DNA of 64,000 nt from Variovorax sp. PBL-H6 (lineage in GTDB: Bacteria; Pseudomonadota; Gammaproteobacteria; Burkholderiales; Burkholderiaceae_C): assembly GCF_901827155.1 (NCBI RefSeq), contig NZ_LR594659.1, positions 2,480,001 through 2,544,000 on the forward strand, read 5' to 3'. A program made the position numbers and the translations under genes. Position 1 is the first letter of the stretch. Each line of letters starts with the position of its first letter. Under the pieces are notes generated by a model. The model was not told the origin of the DNA, searched no databases, and worked only from the letters and a program-made list of their open reading frames with translations. This document shows, in pieces, positions 10,852-22,420 of this stretch.

Positions 10852-11676
10852 GTGGATATCGTTTTGCTGGCCAAGGCCGCCATCATGGGCATCGTCGAGG
10901 GACTCACCGAGTTCCTGCCCATTTCGTCCACTGGCCACCTGATCCTCGCGGGTGCGTTGCTGGGCTTCGACGACGAGAAGGCCAAGGTCTTCGACATCGC
11001 GATCCAGACCGGCGCGATCCTCGCCGTGATCATCGTTTACTGGCAGAAGATCCATTCCACGCTGGTGGCGCTTCCGCGCCAGCACAAGGCGCAGCGCCTG
11101 GTGCTCAACGTGCTGATCGGCTTCCTTCCGGCCGTGGTGCTCGGGCTTCTGTTCGGCAAGCTGATCAAGGCGCACTTGTTCACCGCGGTGGTGGTCGCCA
11201 GCACCTTCATCATCGGCGGCTTCATCATTCTCTGGGCCGAGAAGCGCCCACCTGGTGCAGTGCGTGTCGAACACGTCGACGACATGACGCCCTGGGACGC
11301 GCTCAAGGTGGGTCTCGTGCAGTGCTTCGCGATGATTCCGGGCACCAGCCGCAGCGGTGCCACCATCATCGGCGGCATGCTGCTGGGCCTGTCGCGCAAG
11401 GCAGCGACGGACTTCTCCTTCTTCCTTGCGATCCCGACGCTGATCGGCGCGGGTGCCTACAGCCTTTACAAGGAGCGGGCACTGCTGTCGATGGCGGACC
11501 TGCCCCTGTTCGCAGTCGGCCTGGTCTTCTCCTTCGCGAGCGCCTGGCTCTGCGTGCGCTGGCTGCTGAAGTACATCAGCACCCACAATTTCATTCCCTT
11601 CGCCTGGTACCGAATTGCCTTCGGAATCGTGGTGCTCGCCACTGCATGGAGCGGTGCGGTTGTGTGGGCTGAGTAG
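10852..11676 (+). CDS. uppP: Undecaprenyl-diphosphate phosphatase (274 aa)
   Basis: An integral inner-membrane enzyme that dephosphorylates C55-PP to recycle the lipid carrier of peptidoglycan and O-antigen synthesis; the family gives bacitracin resistance. Both signature regions are visible: [14 protein letters not shown] near the N-terminus and [10 protein letters not shown] at about residue 164. The rest is hydrophobic segments, and the length is normal for BacA/UppP. The start is GTG at 10852, with AAGGAG at 10841-10846. It appears to be monocistronic. Confidence 0.96.
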   Translation: MDIVLLAKAAIMGIVEGLTEFLPISSTGHLILAGALLGFDDEKAKVFDIAIQTGAILAVIIVYWQKIHSTLVALPRQHKAQRLVLNVLIGFLPAVVLGLLFGKLIKAHLFTAVVVASTFIIGGFIILWAEKRPPGAVRVEHVDDMTPWDALKVGLVQCFAMIPGTSRSGATIIGGMLLGLSRKAATDFSFFLAIPTLIGAGAYSLYKERALLSMADLPLFAVGLVFSFASAWLCVRWLLKYISTHNFIPFAWYRIAFGIVVLATAWSGAVVWAE

Positions 11677-11684
11677 CCTGAGGT

Positions 11685-11699
11685 CTGAGTTGAACTCAG
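11685..11699 (+). other. Perfect 7-bp dyad just after uppP
   Basis: CTGAGTT, one base, AACTCAG, nested in a weaker CCTGAG/CTCAGG pair, 9 nt after the uppP stop. No T run follows, so this is not a canonical intrinsic terminator. The stronger hairpin at 11749 probably ends the transcript. Confidence 0.4.
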
Positions 11700-11740
11700 G
11701 CGTCATGGCACGGTTGAGGCGTTGAACCGCGAAGAGCACC

Positions 11741-11775
11741 AAGAAAGAAAGGCCCCGCAGGGCCTTTGGTTCTTG
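11741..11775. terminator. Bidirectional intrinsic terminator between uppP and the lipoprotein gene
   Basis: AAGGCCC (11749-11755), loop CGCA, GGGCCTT (11760-11766). On the minus strand the stem is followed by TTTCTTTCTT, a good U-rich tract 25-50 nt after the lipoprotein stop at 11791. On the plus strand it is followed by TGGTTCTTGT. It sits between two convergent genes. Confidence 0.75.
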
Positions 11776-11790
11776 TACCCCTCGGGCAGG

Positions 11791-14445
<2,655 letters not shown>

Positions 14446-14717
14446 TGAGTCTCCTGATTGGCTTGAAGTTGGAAAAAAGAAGTCCCCTTGCGTCTTCGAA
14501 GGCGCAAAGAACTTGGCGAAGAAATCGGAAAAGGGCCCGCCGAGGCGAGCGGCTACAGGGGCGGCGCGGTGGGCGCGCCTTCCCCGGTTGCTAGTGCGTG
14601 GTTGGAGGTGGCTGCAGATCGAACCCAGCGATCACGGCGGCAGCCTCGCCGTTCAAGAGAACGCCATGTGTCGCATTCCTTCTCGCGTGCCGGTTCGTCT
14701 CGATCGTTTCGCAGCTG

Positions 14718-15221
14718 CTAGGCAGCGACCGCGCCGAGCAGGCTCCGGAGCCTGGTCTTGAAACGCATGCCGACCGATGCGCCTTGCGGCCGCACCGCCA
14801 GCGAAGAAGGCCGGCCGCCCTGCGTAGGCGCCCACATGTCGTCGCGCGAGGTCGGCCCGGCGCTCCCTGTCTGAGGCGCGGCCAGCATCACCGAGGCAAG
14901 GAAGGCCGACTGGCCGGCTGCCTTCGACGCCTCGCTCAGTTGGCTCCAGTTGGCTGGACGAGTGTTCGCAGGAAGCACATCCAGATGGCCCAGCAAGGAG
15001 CGGCTCACGTCCAGTAGCGCACTGGCAGAGGCAAGGCAGAAATACACCGCCGACGGCGTAGGTGCTTGCCCGGCGCCTGGCTGTTCGAAAGGTGCAGCGG
15101 AGAACTCATCGCGCGGCAGGCACTGATGCACTGTGGCGGTGGTTTGGAGTGCGGAGAGCAACTGGTCGATCTCGTGCAGTGCGCGGTGCATGAGTTCGGT
15201 CTCGAGGCATGTGCTTGTCAC
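14718..15221 (-). CDS. Hypothetical protein (167 aa)
   Basis: GTG start at 15221 with AGGAG about 8 nt upstream. The N-terminal half is helical (H-R-A-L-H-E-I-D-Q-L-L-S-A-L...). The middle is hydrophobic (S-A-V-Y-F-C-L-A-S-A-S-A-L-L-D-V). The C-terminal half is low in complexity and ends basic. There is no signal peptide and no known motif. The middle resembles the small DUF3077-type or helical proteins common in Pseudomonas and Burkholderiales, but this is only an impression. It stands alone between the lipoprotein gene and a gene-free region, so its function is unknown. Confidence 0.55.
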   Translation of the reverse strand: MTSTCLETELMHRALHEIDQLLSALQTTATVHQCLPRDEFSAAPFEQPGAGQAPTPSAVYFCLASASALLDVSRSLLGHLDVLPANTRPANWSQLSEASKAAGQSAFLASVMLAAPQTGSAGPTSRDDMWAPTQGGRPSSLAVRPQGASVGMRFKTRLRSLLGAVAA

Positions 15222-15753
15222 GGAGAAGCTCCTGGACTGGCGCGAGACAACTCTGGAATCTGACTACCGGGATCGGTCTCGCTCGATCACCGGCTTGATT
15301 TCAGTGTTGCTTTTTGCCCGTCAGGCCAATAGGCCCGGAGGAGCCAAGACGCCGCTGCACGGTGGGTCACATCGCGAGAAGGTTCGTGTGGCCCGGTTCA
15401 GGCCATCTGCCTGCACTGCTGGACGCGATGCATCTCTCGTGCTTCGCTGCGCGCTGTTTCGCGGCGGTCAGGTGACCGCCGCGCGTTCGAGCATCGAGGC
15501 GGTTGGCCCGCCGATGTTGATCAGTGGTGCACTCCCTCTGTCGGCAGTCTCAAACCTTGCCTGCGGCGACGTGCCGGCCCCGTGCTTTTTCGAGGGCCAT
15601 GGCGGTGCGTTTGGACGGCTTGAGCCGGTTGGCCCGCCACCATTGATCCATGACGGATTAACCCCTTCGGCACGGCCCGCGTCGGGCGGTCGCTGGCGAA
15701 AGAATTTGCGAGAAACGATCGAGCGTTTCGATCGCATCGGGTGCGTCAAACGC
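15222..15753. other. Gene-free stretch of 532 bp with a 13-bp direct repeat
   Basis: No ORF with convincing start context or coding character was seen on either strand. CGGTTGGCCCGCC occurs at 15500-15512 and again at 15626-15638 (spacing 126 bp), each followed by a TTGATC-containing stretch. A 93-codon minus ORF (15468-15749) spans both copies and translates them as an N-x-G-G-P-T motif, but it has no ribosome site. This may be decayed sequence or the 3' region of the Anbu transcript. Confidence 0.4.
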
Positions 15754-16602
15754 TCAGATGAGCTTTTCCTCGGGCGTCGAGATCTTGCGCAGCGGGCTGT
15801 GCCGCGTGGCTGGCATCTTGAGCGGGTGCTCGGCGTAGGTGTCGTCCCAGACCGGGTCCTCGATGCTGTCGAACACCTCGCGCAGCTTCTGGCCCCAACT
15901 GCTGTGGACCATGCGGTAGTACGGGTTGTCGGCGTCTATGCAGACCACCTTGTCGGTCTCGAGGCGGTTGGCCTCATACACCACCAGGTCCAACGGCAGC
16001 CCGACCGAGAGGTTGGACTTCATGGTGGAGTCCATCGACACCAGGGCGCACTTGGCTGCCTCGTCCAGCGGCGTGTCGGGCGTCAGCACGCGGTCGAGCA
16101 CGGGCTTGCCATACTTGGACTCGCCCACCTGGAAGTACGGCGTCTCGGTCGTGGCCTCGATGAAATTGCCGGCCGCATAGACCATGAACAGGCGCATGCC
16201 TTCGCCCTTGACCTGGCCGCCGAAAATGAAGGAGACGTTGAACTCCAGGCCTGCGTGCTTGAGCGCCTCGGCATCGCGGTCGTAGACATGGCGCACCGCC
16301 GAGCCCAGCACGCGTGCGGCGTCGAACATGCTCTTCGCATTCCAGATCGTGATTGGCGGGCTGTCCTCACCGTTCTCGCCGGTTTCGCGGACTTCGCGCA
16401 GCGCTTCGATCTGAAGGATCTCGCGCACCGACTGCGAGATGCTCAGGTTGCCGGCCGACAGCAGCACCATGACGCGGTCGCCCGGCTGCTCGTAGACGAT
16501 CATCTTGCGAAAGGTGCTGATGTGGTCCACACCCGCATTGGTGCGCGAGTCGGAGAGGAACACCAGGCCGGCGTTGAGTTTGATGCCTACGCAGTAAGTC
16601 AT
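15754..16602 (-). CDS. Anbu-type proteasome-like peptidase (282 aa)
   Basis: The N-terminus M-T-Y-C-V-G...S-D-S-R-T-N-A-G-V-D matches the Anbu (ancestral beta subunit) branch of the Ntn-hydrolase/20S proteasome superfamily. Thr2 would be the nucleophile after Met removal, and S-D-S-R-T carries the conserved Asp. Length fits Anbu rather than HslV (about 175 aa), and no hslU lies nearby. The usual Anbu partners (alpha-E, circularly permuted ATP-grasp, transglutaminase-like genes) are absent from this window. It starts 13 nt after the mutS stop on the same strand, so it is probably co-transcribed with mutS. Its substrate is unknown. Confidence 0.88.
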   Translation of the reverse strand: MTYCVGIKLNAGLVFLSDSRTNAGVDHISTFRKMIVYEQPGDRVMVLLSAGNLSISQSVREILQIEALREVRETGENGEDSPPITIWNAKSMFDAARVLGSAVRHVYDRDAEALKHAGLEFNVSFIFGGQVKGEGMRLFMVYAAGNFIEATTETPYFQVGESKYGKPVLDRVLTPDTPLDEAAKCALVSMDSTMKSNLSVGLPLDLVVYEANRLETDKVVCIDADNPYYRMVHSSWGQKLREVFDSIEDPVWDDTYAEHPLKMPATRHSPLRKISTPEEKLI

Positions 16603-16615
16603 GTGTTAACAGGCC

Positions 16616-19243
16616 TTAGCCGTGCTCGCGCGCGTGGAGTTTCTTGAGTGTGTAGATCGCTTCGAGCGCCTCGCGCGGGCTCAGCGTATCGGGGTCGAGC
16701 GCCGTCAGCGCGGATTCTACGGCGCTCGCCTGTGGCGCCGCGACGGCTGGCGGAGGCGCAAACAGGTCGACCTGGGCACGGGCCTGCAGCTGCTGGGCCT
16801 CGAGCGCTTCGAGTGCCTGGCGCGCGTGGTTGACCACTGCGGCCGGCATGCCGGCCAGCCGCGCGACCTGGATGCCGTAGCTCTTGCTGGCCGGCCCCGG
16901 TTGCATCTCGTGCAGGAACACGATGTCGCGTCCGGCCTCGGTGGCGCTCACATGCATGTTGACTGCGCCATGGTGCGTGGCCGGGAATTCGGTGAGCTCG
17001 AAATAATGGGTCGCGAAGAGGGTGAAAGAGCGCGTGCGGTCGTGCAGCTGGGCCGCGATGCCGGCGGCTAGCGCCAGGCCATCGAAGGTGCTGGTCCCGC
17101 GGCCGATCTCATCCATCAGCACCAGCGAATGGGCGGTGGCGCCGTGCAGGATCTGCGCCGCCTCGGTCATCTCCAGCATGAAGGTCGACTGCGCATTGGC
17201 CAGGTCGTCGGCCGCGCCGATGCGCGTGTGGATGGCATCGATGGGCCCCAGCCGGCAGGCGTCGGCCGGCACATGCGAGCCAATTGAAGCGAGCAGCACG
17301 ATGATCGCGACCTGCCGCATGTAGGTGGACTTTCCGCCCATGTTGGGGCCGGTGATCACTTGCAGGCGTTGCTGGGGTCCCATGCGGGTGTCGTTCGCAA
17401 TAAACGCGCCCGATGATTTCTCGGCCAGCCGAGCCTCGACCACGGGGTGGCGGCCCTTCTCGATCTCGATGCAGGGATGGCCCACGAAAGAAGGCTGCCG
17501 CCAGTGCAGCGTGTGCGAGCGCTCGGCCAGCGCGCACAGCGCATCTAGCGCGGCCAATGCGCCTGCCAGTCGCGTGAGCGCGGCGACCGAGGGCTGCAAT
17601 GCATCGAGCAACTGCTCGTAGAGCCACTTCTCGCGGGCGAGGGCGCGGTCCTGCGCCGACAGGGCCTTGTCCTCGAAGGCCTTGAGCTCGGGCGTGATGA
17701 AGCGCTCGGCGTTCTTCAGGGTCTGGCGGCGGCGGTAGTTGTCGGGCACCTTGGCCAGCCCGCTCTGCGAGACCTCGATGTAGAAGCCGTGCACGCGGTT
17801 GAACTGCACGCGCAGGTTGGAAATGCCGGTGCGCTCGCGCTCGCTGGCCTCGAGCTGCAGCAGGTAGGCGTCGCTGTTCTCGCTGATGGCGCGCAGCTCG
17901 TCGAGCTCGGCATCGTGGCCTGTGGCGATCACGCCGCCGTCGCGCACCAGTGCCGAAGGCTCGGGGTGGATGGCCGCGACCAGCAGCTCGACGCAGCCCG
18001 GCGGCGGCGCCAGTTGACCAGCCATCTGCGCGAGCAGCGGCGAAGACGAGGCGGGCAGGGCCGGCGCAAGTTCCTCCGCCTTCGCCAGCGCCATGCGCAG
18101 TGCGACCAGCTCTCGCGGGCGTACCTGGCGCAGCGCGATGCGCGCAGCGATGCGCTCTACGTCGCTCGTGTTCTTGAGCCGGTCGCGCAGCGCGCGCCAC
18201 GGCGCGGCGGGAGCACCCGAGGGCGCGGCCTGCAGTGCGGCAATGGCCTCGAGGCGTGCCTGCGCTTCGGTGCGGTCGCGGCGCGGCGCCAGCAGCCAGC
18301 GCTTGAGCAGCCGGCTGCCCATGCCCGTCATGCAGGTGTCGAGCAGCGAGAACAGCGTCGGCGAATCCTCGCCGCGCAAGGTCTGCACGAGTTCCAGGTT
18401 GCGGCGGGTGGTCGGCGGCAGCTCGATCAGCTCGCCGTCACGCTCCACGGCGAGCCGCTGCACGTGCGAGAGCGCGCGGCCCTGCGTGTGCTCGGCATAC
18501 CCCAGCAGCGCGGCCGCGGCGGCGTGCGCATTGGCCAGCGACTCCGCGCCCCACGCCGCGAGGCTGTTGCTGCCCATCTGCTCGCACAGCTTGCGCTCGC
18601 CGAGGCCGCCGTCGAACTGCCAGGCCGGCCGCACCGAAATGGTGAAGCCGGCGCCGCTGCGCGCCGCCTTCAGGCGCTGCTCGAAGCCCGGCGTGACCTC
18701 CGCGCTGTAGAGCAGCTCGCTGGGCCCGATGCGTGCGATCCAGGTTTCCAGCGCATCGGCCGGGCACTCGGCCAGGCGCAGCTCCGCGCCGGTGACGCTG
18801 AGCCAGGCCAGCCCGCAGAAATTGCGCGAGCCTGCATGCACCGCGAGCAGCAGCGAGTCGCTCTTGTCCTGCAGCAGCTCGGCATCGGTCAGCGTGCCGG
18901 GCGTGACCACGCGCACCACCTTGCGCTCCACCGGGCCCTTGGACGCGCCCACCTCGCCGACCTGCTCGCAAATGGCCACCGACTCGCCGAGCTTGATCAG
19001 CCGCGCCAGGTAGGTGTCGACCGAGTGAAAGGGCACCCCGCACATCACCACCGGCTGCCCCGCCGATTGGCCGCGCTGTGTGAGCGTGATGTCGAGCAGG
19101 CGTGCCGCTTTCTCGGCGTCGGCGTAGAACAGCTCGTAGAAATCGCCCATCCGGTAGAACAGCAGGGTGTCGGGATGGTCTGCCTTGAGGGCCAGGTATT
19201 GGCTCATCATCGGCGTGTGCGGTGCTGTCGCGGGAAGGGTCAT
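16616..19243 (-). CDS. mutS: DNA mismatch repair protein MutS (875 aa)
   Basis: Recognises base mismatches and small loops and recruits MutL in methyl-directed repair. The mismatch-binding domain shows the F-Y-E-L-F motif at about residue 36 ([10 protein letters not shown]). The C-terminal ABC-type ATPase has Walker [10 protein letters not shown], followed by [13 protein letters not shown] (Walker B and signature). It ends in the usual helix-turn-helix dimerisation region. Length is close to E. coli MutS (853 aa). The ATG at 19243 has only a weak ribosome site. A terminator separates it from the upstream gene, so it has its own promoter. anbu follows directly. Confidence 0.97.
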   Translation of the reverse strand: MTLPATAPHTPMMSQYLALKADHPDTLLFYRMGDFYELFYADAEKAARLLDITLTQRGQSAGQPVVMCGVPFHSVDTYLARLIKLGESVAICEQVGEVGASKGPVERKVVRVVTPGTLTDAELLQDKSDSLLLAVHAGSRNFCGLAWLSVTGAELRLAECPADALETWIARIGPSELLYSAEVTPGFEQRLKAARSGAGFTISVRPAWQFDGGLGERKLCEQMGSNSLAAWGAESLANAHAAAAALLGYAEHTQGRALSHVQRLAVERDGELIELPPTTRRNLELVQTLRGEDSPTLFSLLDTCMTGMGSRLLKRWLLAPRRDRTEAQARLEAIAALQAAPSGAPAAPWRALRDRLKNTSDVERIAARIALRQVRPRELVALRMALAKAEELAPALPASSSPLLAQMAGQLAPPPGCVELLVAAIHPEPSALVRDGGVIATGHDAELDELRAISENSDAYLLQLEASERERTGISNLRVQFNRVHGFYIEVSQSGLAKVPDNYRRRQTLKNAERFITPELKAFEDKALSAQDRALAREKWLYEQLLDALQPSVAALTRLAGALAALDALCALAERSHTLHWRQPSFVGHPCIEIEKGRHPVVEARLAEKSSGAFIANDTRMGPQQRLQVITGPNMGGKSTYMRQVAIIVLLASIGSHVPADACRLGPIDAIHTRIGAADDLANAQSTFMLEMTEAAQILHGATAHSLVLMDEIGRGTSTFDGLALAAGIAAQLHDRTRSFTLFATHYFELTEFPATHHGAVNMHVSATEAGRDIVFLHEMQPGPASKSYGIQVARLAGMPAAVVNHARQALEALEAQQLQARAQVDLFAPPPAVAAPQASAVESALTALDPDTLSPREALEAIYTLKKLHAREHG

Positions 19244-19298
19244 CGAGGCGGTGGATGGGTGCGAGGCCGGGAAGTCGGCCGGGCCCGCATCATAAGGA

Positions 19299-19330
19299 AA
19301 CGGGCGTTCGCCTCGCGGCGCACGCCCGTT
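19299..19330 (-). terminator. Intrinsic terminator after the small membrane protein gene
   Basis: AACGGGCGT (19299-19307) pairs with ACGCCCGTT (19322-19330), with a GC-rich 14-nt loop. On the minus strand the stem is followed by TCCTTATG. It lies 20 nt past the stop of the 19350-19865 gene and upstream of mutS. Confidence 0.6.
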
Positions 19331-19349
19331 GTTTCAATCGAGCCAGGTT

Positions 19350-19865
19350 CTAGATCCGCCCGCGCCGCCGTCGTGCGACACGCACGGCATCCACCCACGT
19401 GTCGATGTTGAAGCGCTGCCCCGAATCCGCGATGCGCGCCCCGGTGATCATGTGCAGCGGGATGCGATGCGTCTCGCCCGGCAATTCGCCGTGGCCGGTG
19501 AGGAATCTCTTTTGCAGGTCCAGGTGCTCGACCTGCATCGTGCACTCCGCCTTGCGGCCGCGCGGATCGACATAGCGCACGCGGATGCGCGGCTGCTCGT
19601 CGACGACGGCGTGCTCGCCCTTGCCTTGAATGAACCACTCGGGCAGCGTGTCGGGCACCGAATCGCCGGAGCGGTCCAAGCCCGCGCGCACGGTCGGGAT
19701 CTCCAGCGGCACATGGCCGGAGCGCACCCGGGCCGCGGCGATGCGGCGCTCGGCTTCGCGCCGCTCGGCGACTCGGTGCCAGGCAATCCACATGACGACG
19801 AAAAGAAGCAGCGCCCCTGTCAGCAGCGCGAGCAGGAACTGCCATTGGGCAAGTCCGATGTCCAT
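19350..19865 (-). CDS. Membrane-anchored protein with a possible WYL-like domain (171 aa)
   Basis: The ATG at 19865 follows a GGAG-type site (TTTCGGAGATGG). One transmembrane helix (about residues 8-29, L-L-A-L-L-T-G-A-L-L-L-F-V-V-M-W) is followed by a basic stretch (R-R-E-A-E-R-R) and a soluble domain from about residue 80. That domain has the pattern I-R-V-R-Y-V-D-P-R-G-R...L-D-L-Q-K-R-F...R-I...F-N-I-D-T-W-V-D-A. The spacing resembles the beta-barrel WYL fold, though the W-Y-L triad itself is not present, so this is inference. It ends in a basic R-R-R-R-G-R tail. It has its own promoter and terminator. Confidence 0.7.
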   Translation of the reverse strand: MDIGLAQWQFLLALLTGALLLFVVMWIAWHRVAERREAERRIAAARVRSGHVPLEIPTVRAGLDRSGDSVPDTLPEWFIQGKGEHAVVDEQPRIRVRYVDPRGRKAECTMQVEHLDLQKRFLTGHGELPGETHRIPLHMITGARIADSGQRFNIDTWVDAVRVARRRRGRI

Positions 19866-19910
19866 CTCCGAAACCTCTCTGACCAGATAGCCATTAAGTA
19901 CTCATCGGAA

Positions 19911-19939
19911 ATTCTGGTCGACCGGCGAAGAGGTGTCAA
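19911..19939 (-). promoter_or_regulatory. Sigma70-like promoter for the 19350-19865 gene
   Basis: On the minus strand, TTGACA (19939-19934), 17 nt, CAGAAT (19916-19911). The -35 box is a perfect match and the -10 box matches 4 of 6. The start codon lies 45 nt further downstream, with GGAG before it. This is the clearest sigma70-type promoter on this side of the window. Confidence 0.6.
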
Positions 19940-19981
19940 ACGGCCGCGTGGCATAGGGCATCCGGCCAGTGCGCCAGCACC

Positions 19982-20092
19982 TCAGTCGTCGTGGGTGTCG
20001 TGCGTGGCCGCGGCGCCGCGGCGCCAGTAGCCCGAGGCGCGGATCCCGCCACCGAGGGTGATGCGCACCATGTGCGGTGTGATGCGCTTCAC
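19982..20092 (-). pseudogene. Relic of a siderophore-interacting protein gene (both ends joined)
   Basis: A 36-codon frame from GTG 20092 to TGA 19982 reads V-K-R-I-T-P-H-M-V-R-I-T-L-G-G joined directly to G-I-R-A-S-G-Y-W-R-R-G and an Asp/His-rich end. The first part is the typical FAD-domain start of siderophore-interacting (ViuB/SIP) NADPH ferric-siderophore reductases. The second is their typical extreme C-terminus (I-R-A-x-G-Y-W-R-R-G). The roughly 200 residues between are gone. The frame also lacks the usual first residues and begins 6 nt after the sulfatase stop, in the same frame. Read as an internal deletion combined with replacement of the 5' end. Not functional as an enzyme. Confidence 0.7.
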
Positions 20093-20098
20093 GGCACG

Positions 20099-21433
20099 TC
20101 AGCGCTGGGGCATGTTCTTGACCGAATAGCCGAGGCTCACGGTCGCATCCTCGGGAATGGGTGGCATGCTCGTGTTCCATGCGTCCCAGGCCGCGCGCAT
20201 CGATGCCAGCCGCTCGGGCTCGCGCTCGGCCTGGTTGGCACGTTCGCGCTCGTCGGCCGGGATGTTGAACAGGTACTCGTTGCCGTCGACCTGCAGGTAC
20301 TTCCAGTCGCCGTCGCGCAGGGCACGCTGGCCGCGGTGGTTCATGCGCCAATGCAGCGGACGATGGAAGCCGGCGGCTGCATCGCGCAGCACCGGCAGCA
20401 GCGACATGCCGTCGAGCGGGTACTCGGGAGCCGACTGCGCGCCGCCGATATCGAGCATCGTGGCTGACCAGTCCATCGTCATGCAGTGCTGGCTGCTTTC
20501 GCCACCGGCGCGGATGACGGCGGGCCAATGCGCGATCCACGGCACGCGGATGCCGCCCTCGGTCAGGTCCATCTTGCCGCCGACGAGCGGCCAGTTGTCC
20601 GAGAAGCGCTCGCCGCCGTTGTCGCTGGTGAAGACGACCAGCGTGTCTTCGGCAATTCCCTGCTTCTCCAGCGCGGCCATGATCCAGCCGATGCCCTCGT
20701 CCATGTGATGGATCATGCGGCGGTACACGTGGATGTTGCCCCCGGCCAGGTCGAACAGGTTGTTCTTCACGGCCGGCGCACGGCCCGCGTCCTCGCGCGT
20801 TTCCCAGGGCCAATGTGGCGCCGTGTAGTGCAGGCTCAGGAAGAAGGGCGCCTGCTGGCCCGCCATGCGCTCGACGTAGTCGACGGCGCGGCGGGAGAAC
20901 AGGTCGGTGAGATAGCCCTCTTCCTGCTTGTCTTCCTCGCCGGCCCACAGGTCGTGGCGGCCCGCCGAGTCGCAATGCGTGAAGTAGTCGACCCCGCCCG
21001 ACATCGCCCCGAAGAACTCGTCGTAGCCCGAGCGCAGCGGCCCGAAGGCGGGCGGAAAGCCCAGGTGCCACTTGCCGATCAGCGCCGTGCGGTAGCCCGC
21101 GTCGCGCAGCAGCGAAGGCAGGGTGGGGTGTGCCGGCGGCAGGCCCAGCGTGGCGCTGCCCCGGCTCCTGCTGTTGATCGGCTCCTCGGCCGCGCCCCGA
21201 AGGCGGTACTGGTAGCGCGCAGTCATCAGCGCGAAGCGCGTCGGCGAGCACACGGGCGAGTTCGCATAGCCTTGCGTGAAGCGGATGCCCTCGGCGGCCA
21301 GCCGATCGAGCACCGGCGACACGGGACCGAAGGCCGCATCGCGCCCGCCATAGCAGCCGAGGTCGGCAAAGCCGAGATCGTCGGCGACGATGAAGATGAT
21401 GTTGGGACGTTGCATGGGGGTCGGAAGGGCCAT
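20099..21433 (-). CDS. Type I sulfatase (444 aa)
   Basis: A formylglycine-dependent sulfatase of the alkaline phosphatase superfamily. The N-terminal metal site reads P-N-I-I-F-I-V-A-D-D-L-G. The activation motif C-S-P-T-R (C-x-P-x-R, about residue 62) supplies the Cys converted to formylglycine. G-K-W-H-L-G, T-A-P-H-W-P-W and V-V-F-T-S-D-N-G-G complete the active site. There is no signal peptide, so it should be cytoplasmic. The ATG at 21433 is 6 nt after a Bug receptor stop; the Met at 21415 is an alternative. Context with two Bug receptors and a MarR gene suggests uptake and desulfation of an organic sulfate ester, but the substrate cannot be read. No sulfatase-maturing enzyme is in the window. 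Confidence 0.93.
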   Translation of the reverse strand: MALPTPMQRPNIIFIVADDLGFADLGCYGGRDAAFGPVSPVLDRLAAEGIRFTQGYANSPVCSPTRFALMTARYQYRLRGAAEEPINSRSRGSATLGLPPAHPTLPSLLRDAGYRTALIGKWHLGFPPAFGPLRSGYDEFFGAMSGGVDYFTHCDSAGRHDLWAGEEDKQEEGYLTDLFSRRAVDYVERMAGQQAPFFLSLHYTAPHWPWETREDAGRAPAVKNNLFDLAGGNIHVYRRMIHHMDEGIGWIMAALEKQGIAEDTLVVFTSDNGGERFSDNWPLVGGKMDLTEGGIRVPWIAHWPAVIRAGGESSQHCMTMDWSATMLDIGGAQSAPEYPLDGMSLLPVLRDAAAGFHRPLHWRMNHRGQRALRDGDWKYLQVDGNEYLFNIPADERERANQAEREPERLASMRAAWDAWNTSMPPIPEDATVSLGYSVKNMPQR

Positions 21434-21439
21434 GCCTTC

Positions 21440-22420
21440 TCAGGGTTGGTAGCCGGATTTCTGTACGACGGGTGCCCATTGCGCGCGGTAGGCCTTGAGC
21501 ATGGCCGCGGTCTGCTCCTGCGTGCTGACGACCGGCGTCATCAGCGAATCCTTGAAGCGCCGCGTCGTGTCCGGGTCCTGCATGACCTCGCGAATCGCTT
21601 GCGAGAAGCGCGCGACCTTTTCTCGCGGCATGGTCGCCGGCGCGAAGAATGCGTTCCAGCCGAGCGCAACGAGGTCGAGGCCGGCTTCCTTGAAGGTCGG
21701 CACCTCGGGCGCAAAGGGCGAGCGCTTCGCGCCCGACATCGCCAGGATGCGCACCTTGGCGGCCTGGTGCTGCGGGATGACGACGTCGAGCGTGTCGACG
21801 GCGATCGGCACCTGGCCGCCGATCAGGTCGGTCAGCAAGGGGCCCGAGCCGCGATAGCCGATCACCTGGGTCTGCACCTTCGCTTTCTCGCCGACCATGA
21901 GGCCGAAGAAGTGCGGCAGGCTGCCGGTGGCCGGCACGCCGACGTTGGCCTTGTCCGGATTGGCCCGCATCCAGGCCAGCAGGTGCGGCAGTTCGCGCAC
22001 CGGCACGGCAGTCGACACCGACAGCGCGAACTCGTAGTCGTTGACGTGCGAGACCGGCACGAAGTCGCGCTGGGGGTCATAGCCGTTGTCCTTGAAGACC
22101 AGCGGCGCGACCACCATCACCGCGGGGTTGGCGAGCATCAGCACATTTTGTCCGGCTGGTGTGGCCTTGACCTGCTGGGCAGCGAGCCGCCCGCCGGCGC
22201 CGGGCTTGTTGTCGACGACCACCGGCACGCCGAGCTTGGCCTGGAGCTTGTCGGCCACGATGCGGGCCACGCGGTCGGTGGCACCGCCCGGCGCGTAGCC
22301 GACGACGATGCGCAGCGGGCCGTCAGGTGACTGTGCGAATGCGGCGCTCGTCGTCAGTGCGGCGAGGGCGAGGGTGCCGGCAAGGCGGCGCAGAAGTTGC
22401 TGGAGCATGGTGCGGTTCAA
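21440..22420 (-). CDS. Bug-family periplasmic solute receptor (about 326 aa)
   Basis: A TctC/Bug substrate-binding protein of tripartite tricarboxylate-type transporters. It has a signal peptide ending A-F-A-Q at about residue 30. The conserved blocks G-Y-A-P-G-G-A-T-D and V-D-N-K-P-G-A-G-G and the beta-strand region around residue 80 mark the family. The TTG start at 22420 overlaps the TGA of the upstream Bug gene (TTGA), which suggests coupling; the ATG at 22408 is an alternative. No TctA or TctB membrane genes are nearby, as is usual for orphan Bug receptors in Burkholderiales. Ligand unknown; probably an organic anion related to the sulfatase substrate. Confidence 0.93.
   Translation of the reverse strand: MNRTMLQQLLRRLAGTLALAALTTSAAFAQSPDGPLRIVVGYAPGGATDRVARIVADKLQAKLGVPVVVDNKPGAGGRLAAQQVKATPAGQNVLMLANPAVMVVAPLVFKDNGYDPQRDFVPVSHVNDYEFALSVSTAVPVRELPHLLAWMRANPDKANVGVPATGSLPHFFGLMVGEKAKVQTQVIGYRGSGPLLTDLIGGQVPIAVDTLDVVIPQHQAAKVRILAMSGAKRSPFAPEVPTFKEAGLDLVALGWNAFFAPATMPREKVARFSQAIREVMQDPDTTRRFKDSLMTPVVSTQEQTAAMLKAYRAQWAPVVQKSGYQP

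Noticed and set aside
15468..15749. 93-codon minus ORF upstream of lower-confidence features
   Set aside because: No ribosome site, Pro/Gly-rich translation, and built on a short direct repeat. Kept as a finding only.
15754..16602. HslV peptidase
   Set aside because: Too long, N-terminus of Anbu type, and no hslU next to it.
17789..19411. 540-codon plus-strand frame opposite mutS
   Set aside because: mutS motifs are complete on the minus strand. The plus frame is an Arg/Gln/Leu-rich artefact of codon bias.
20015..20030. Self-complementary GGCCGCGGCGCCGCGG-like stretch as a terminator of the sulfatase unit
   Set aside because: It lies within the SIP relic frame and has no T run; GC content alone explains it.
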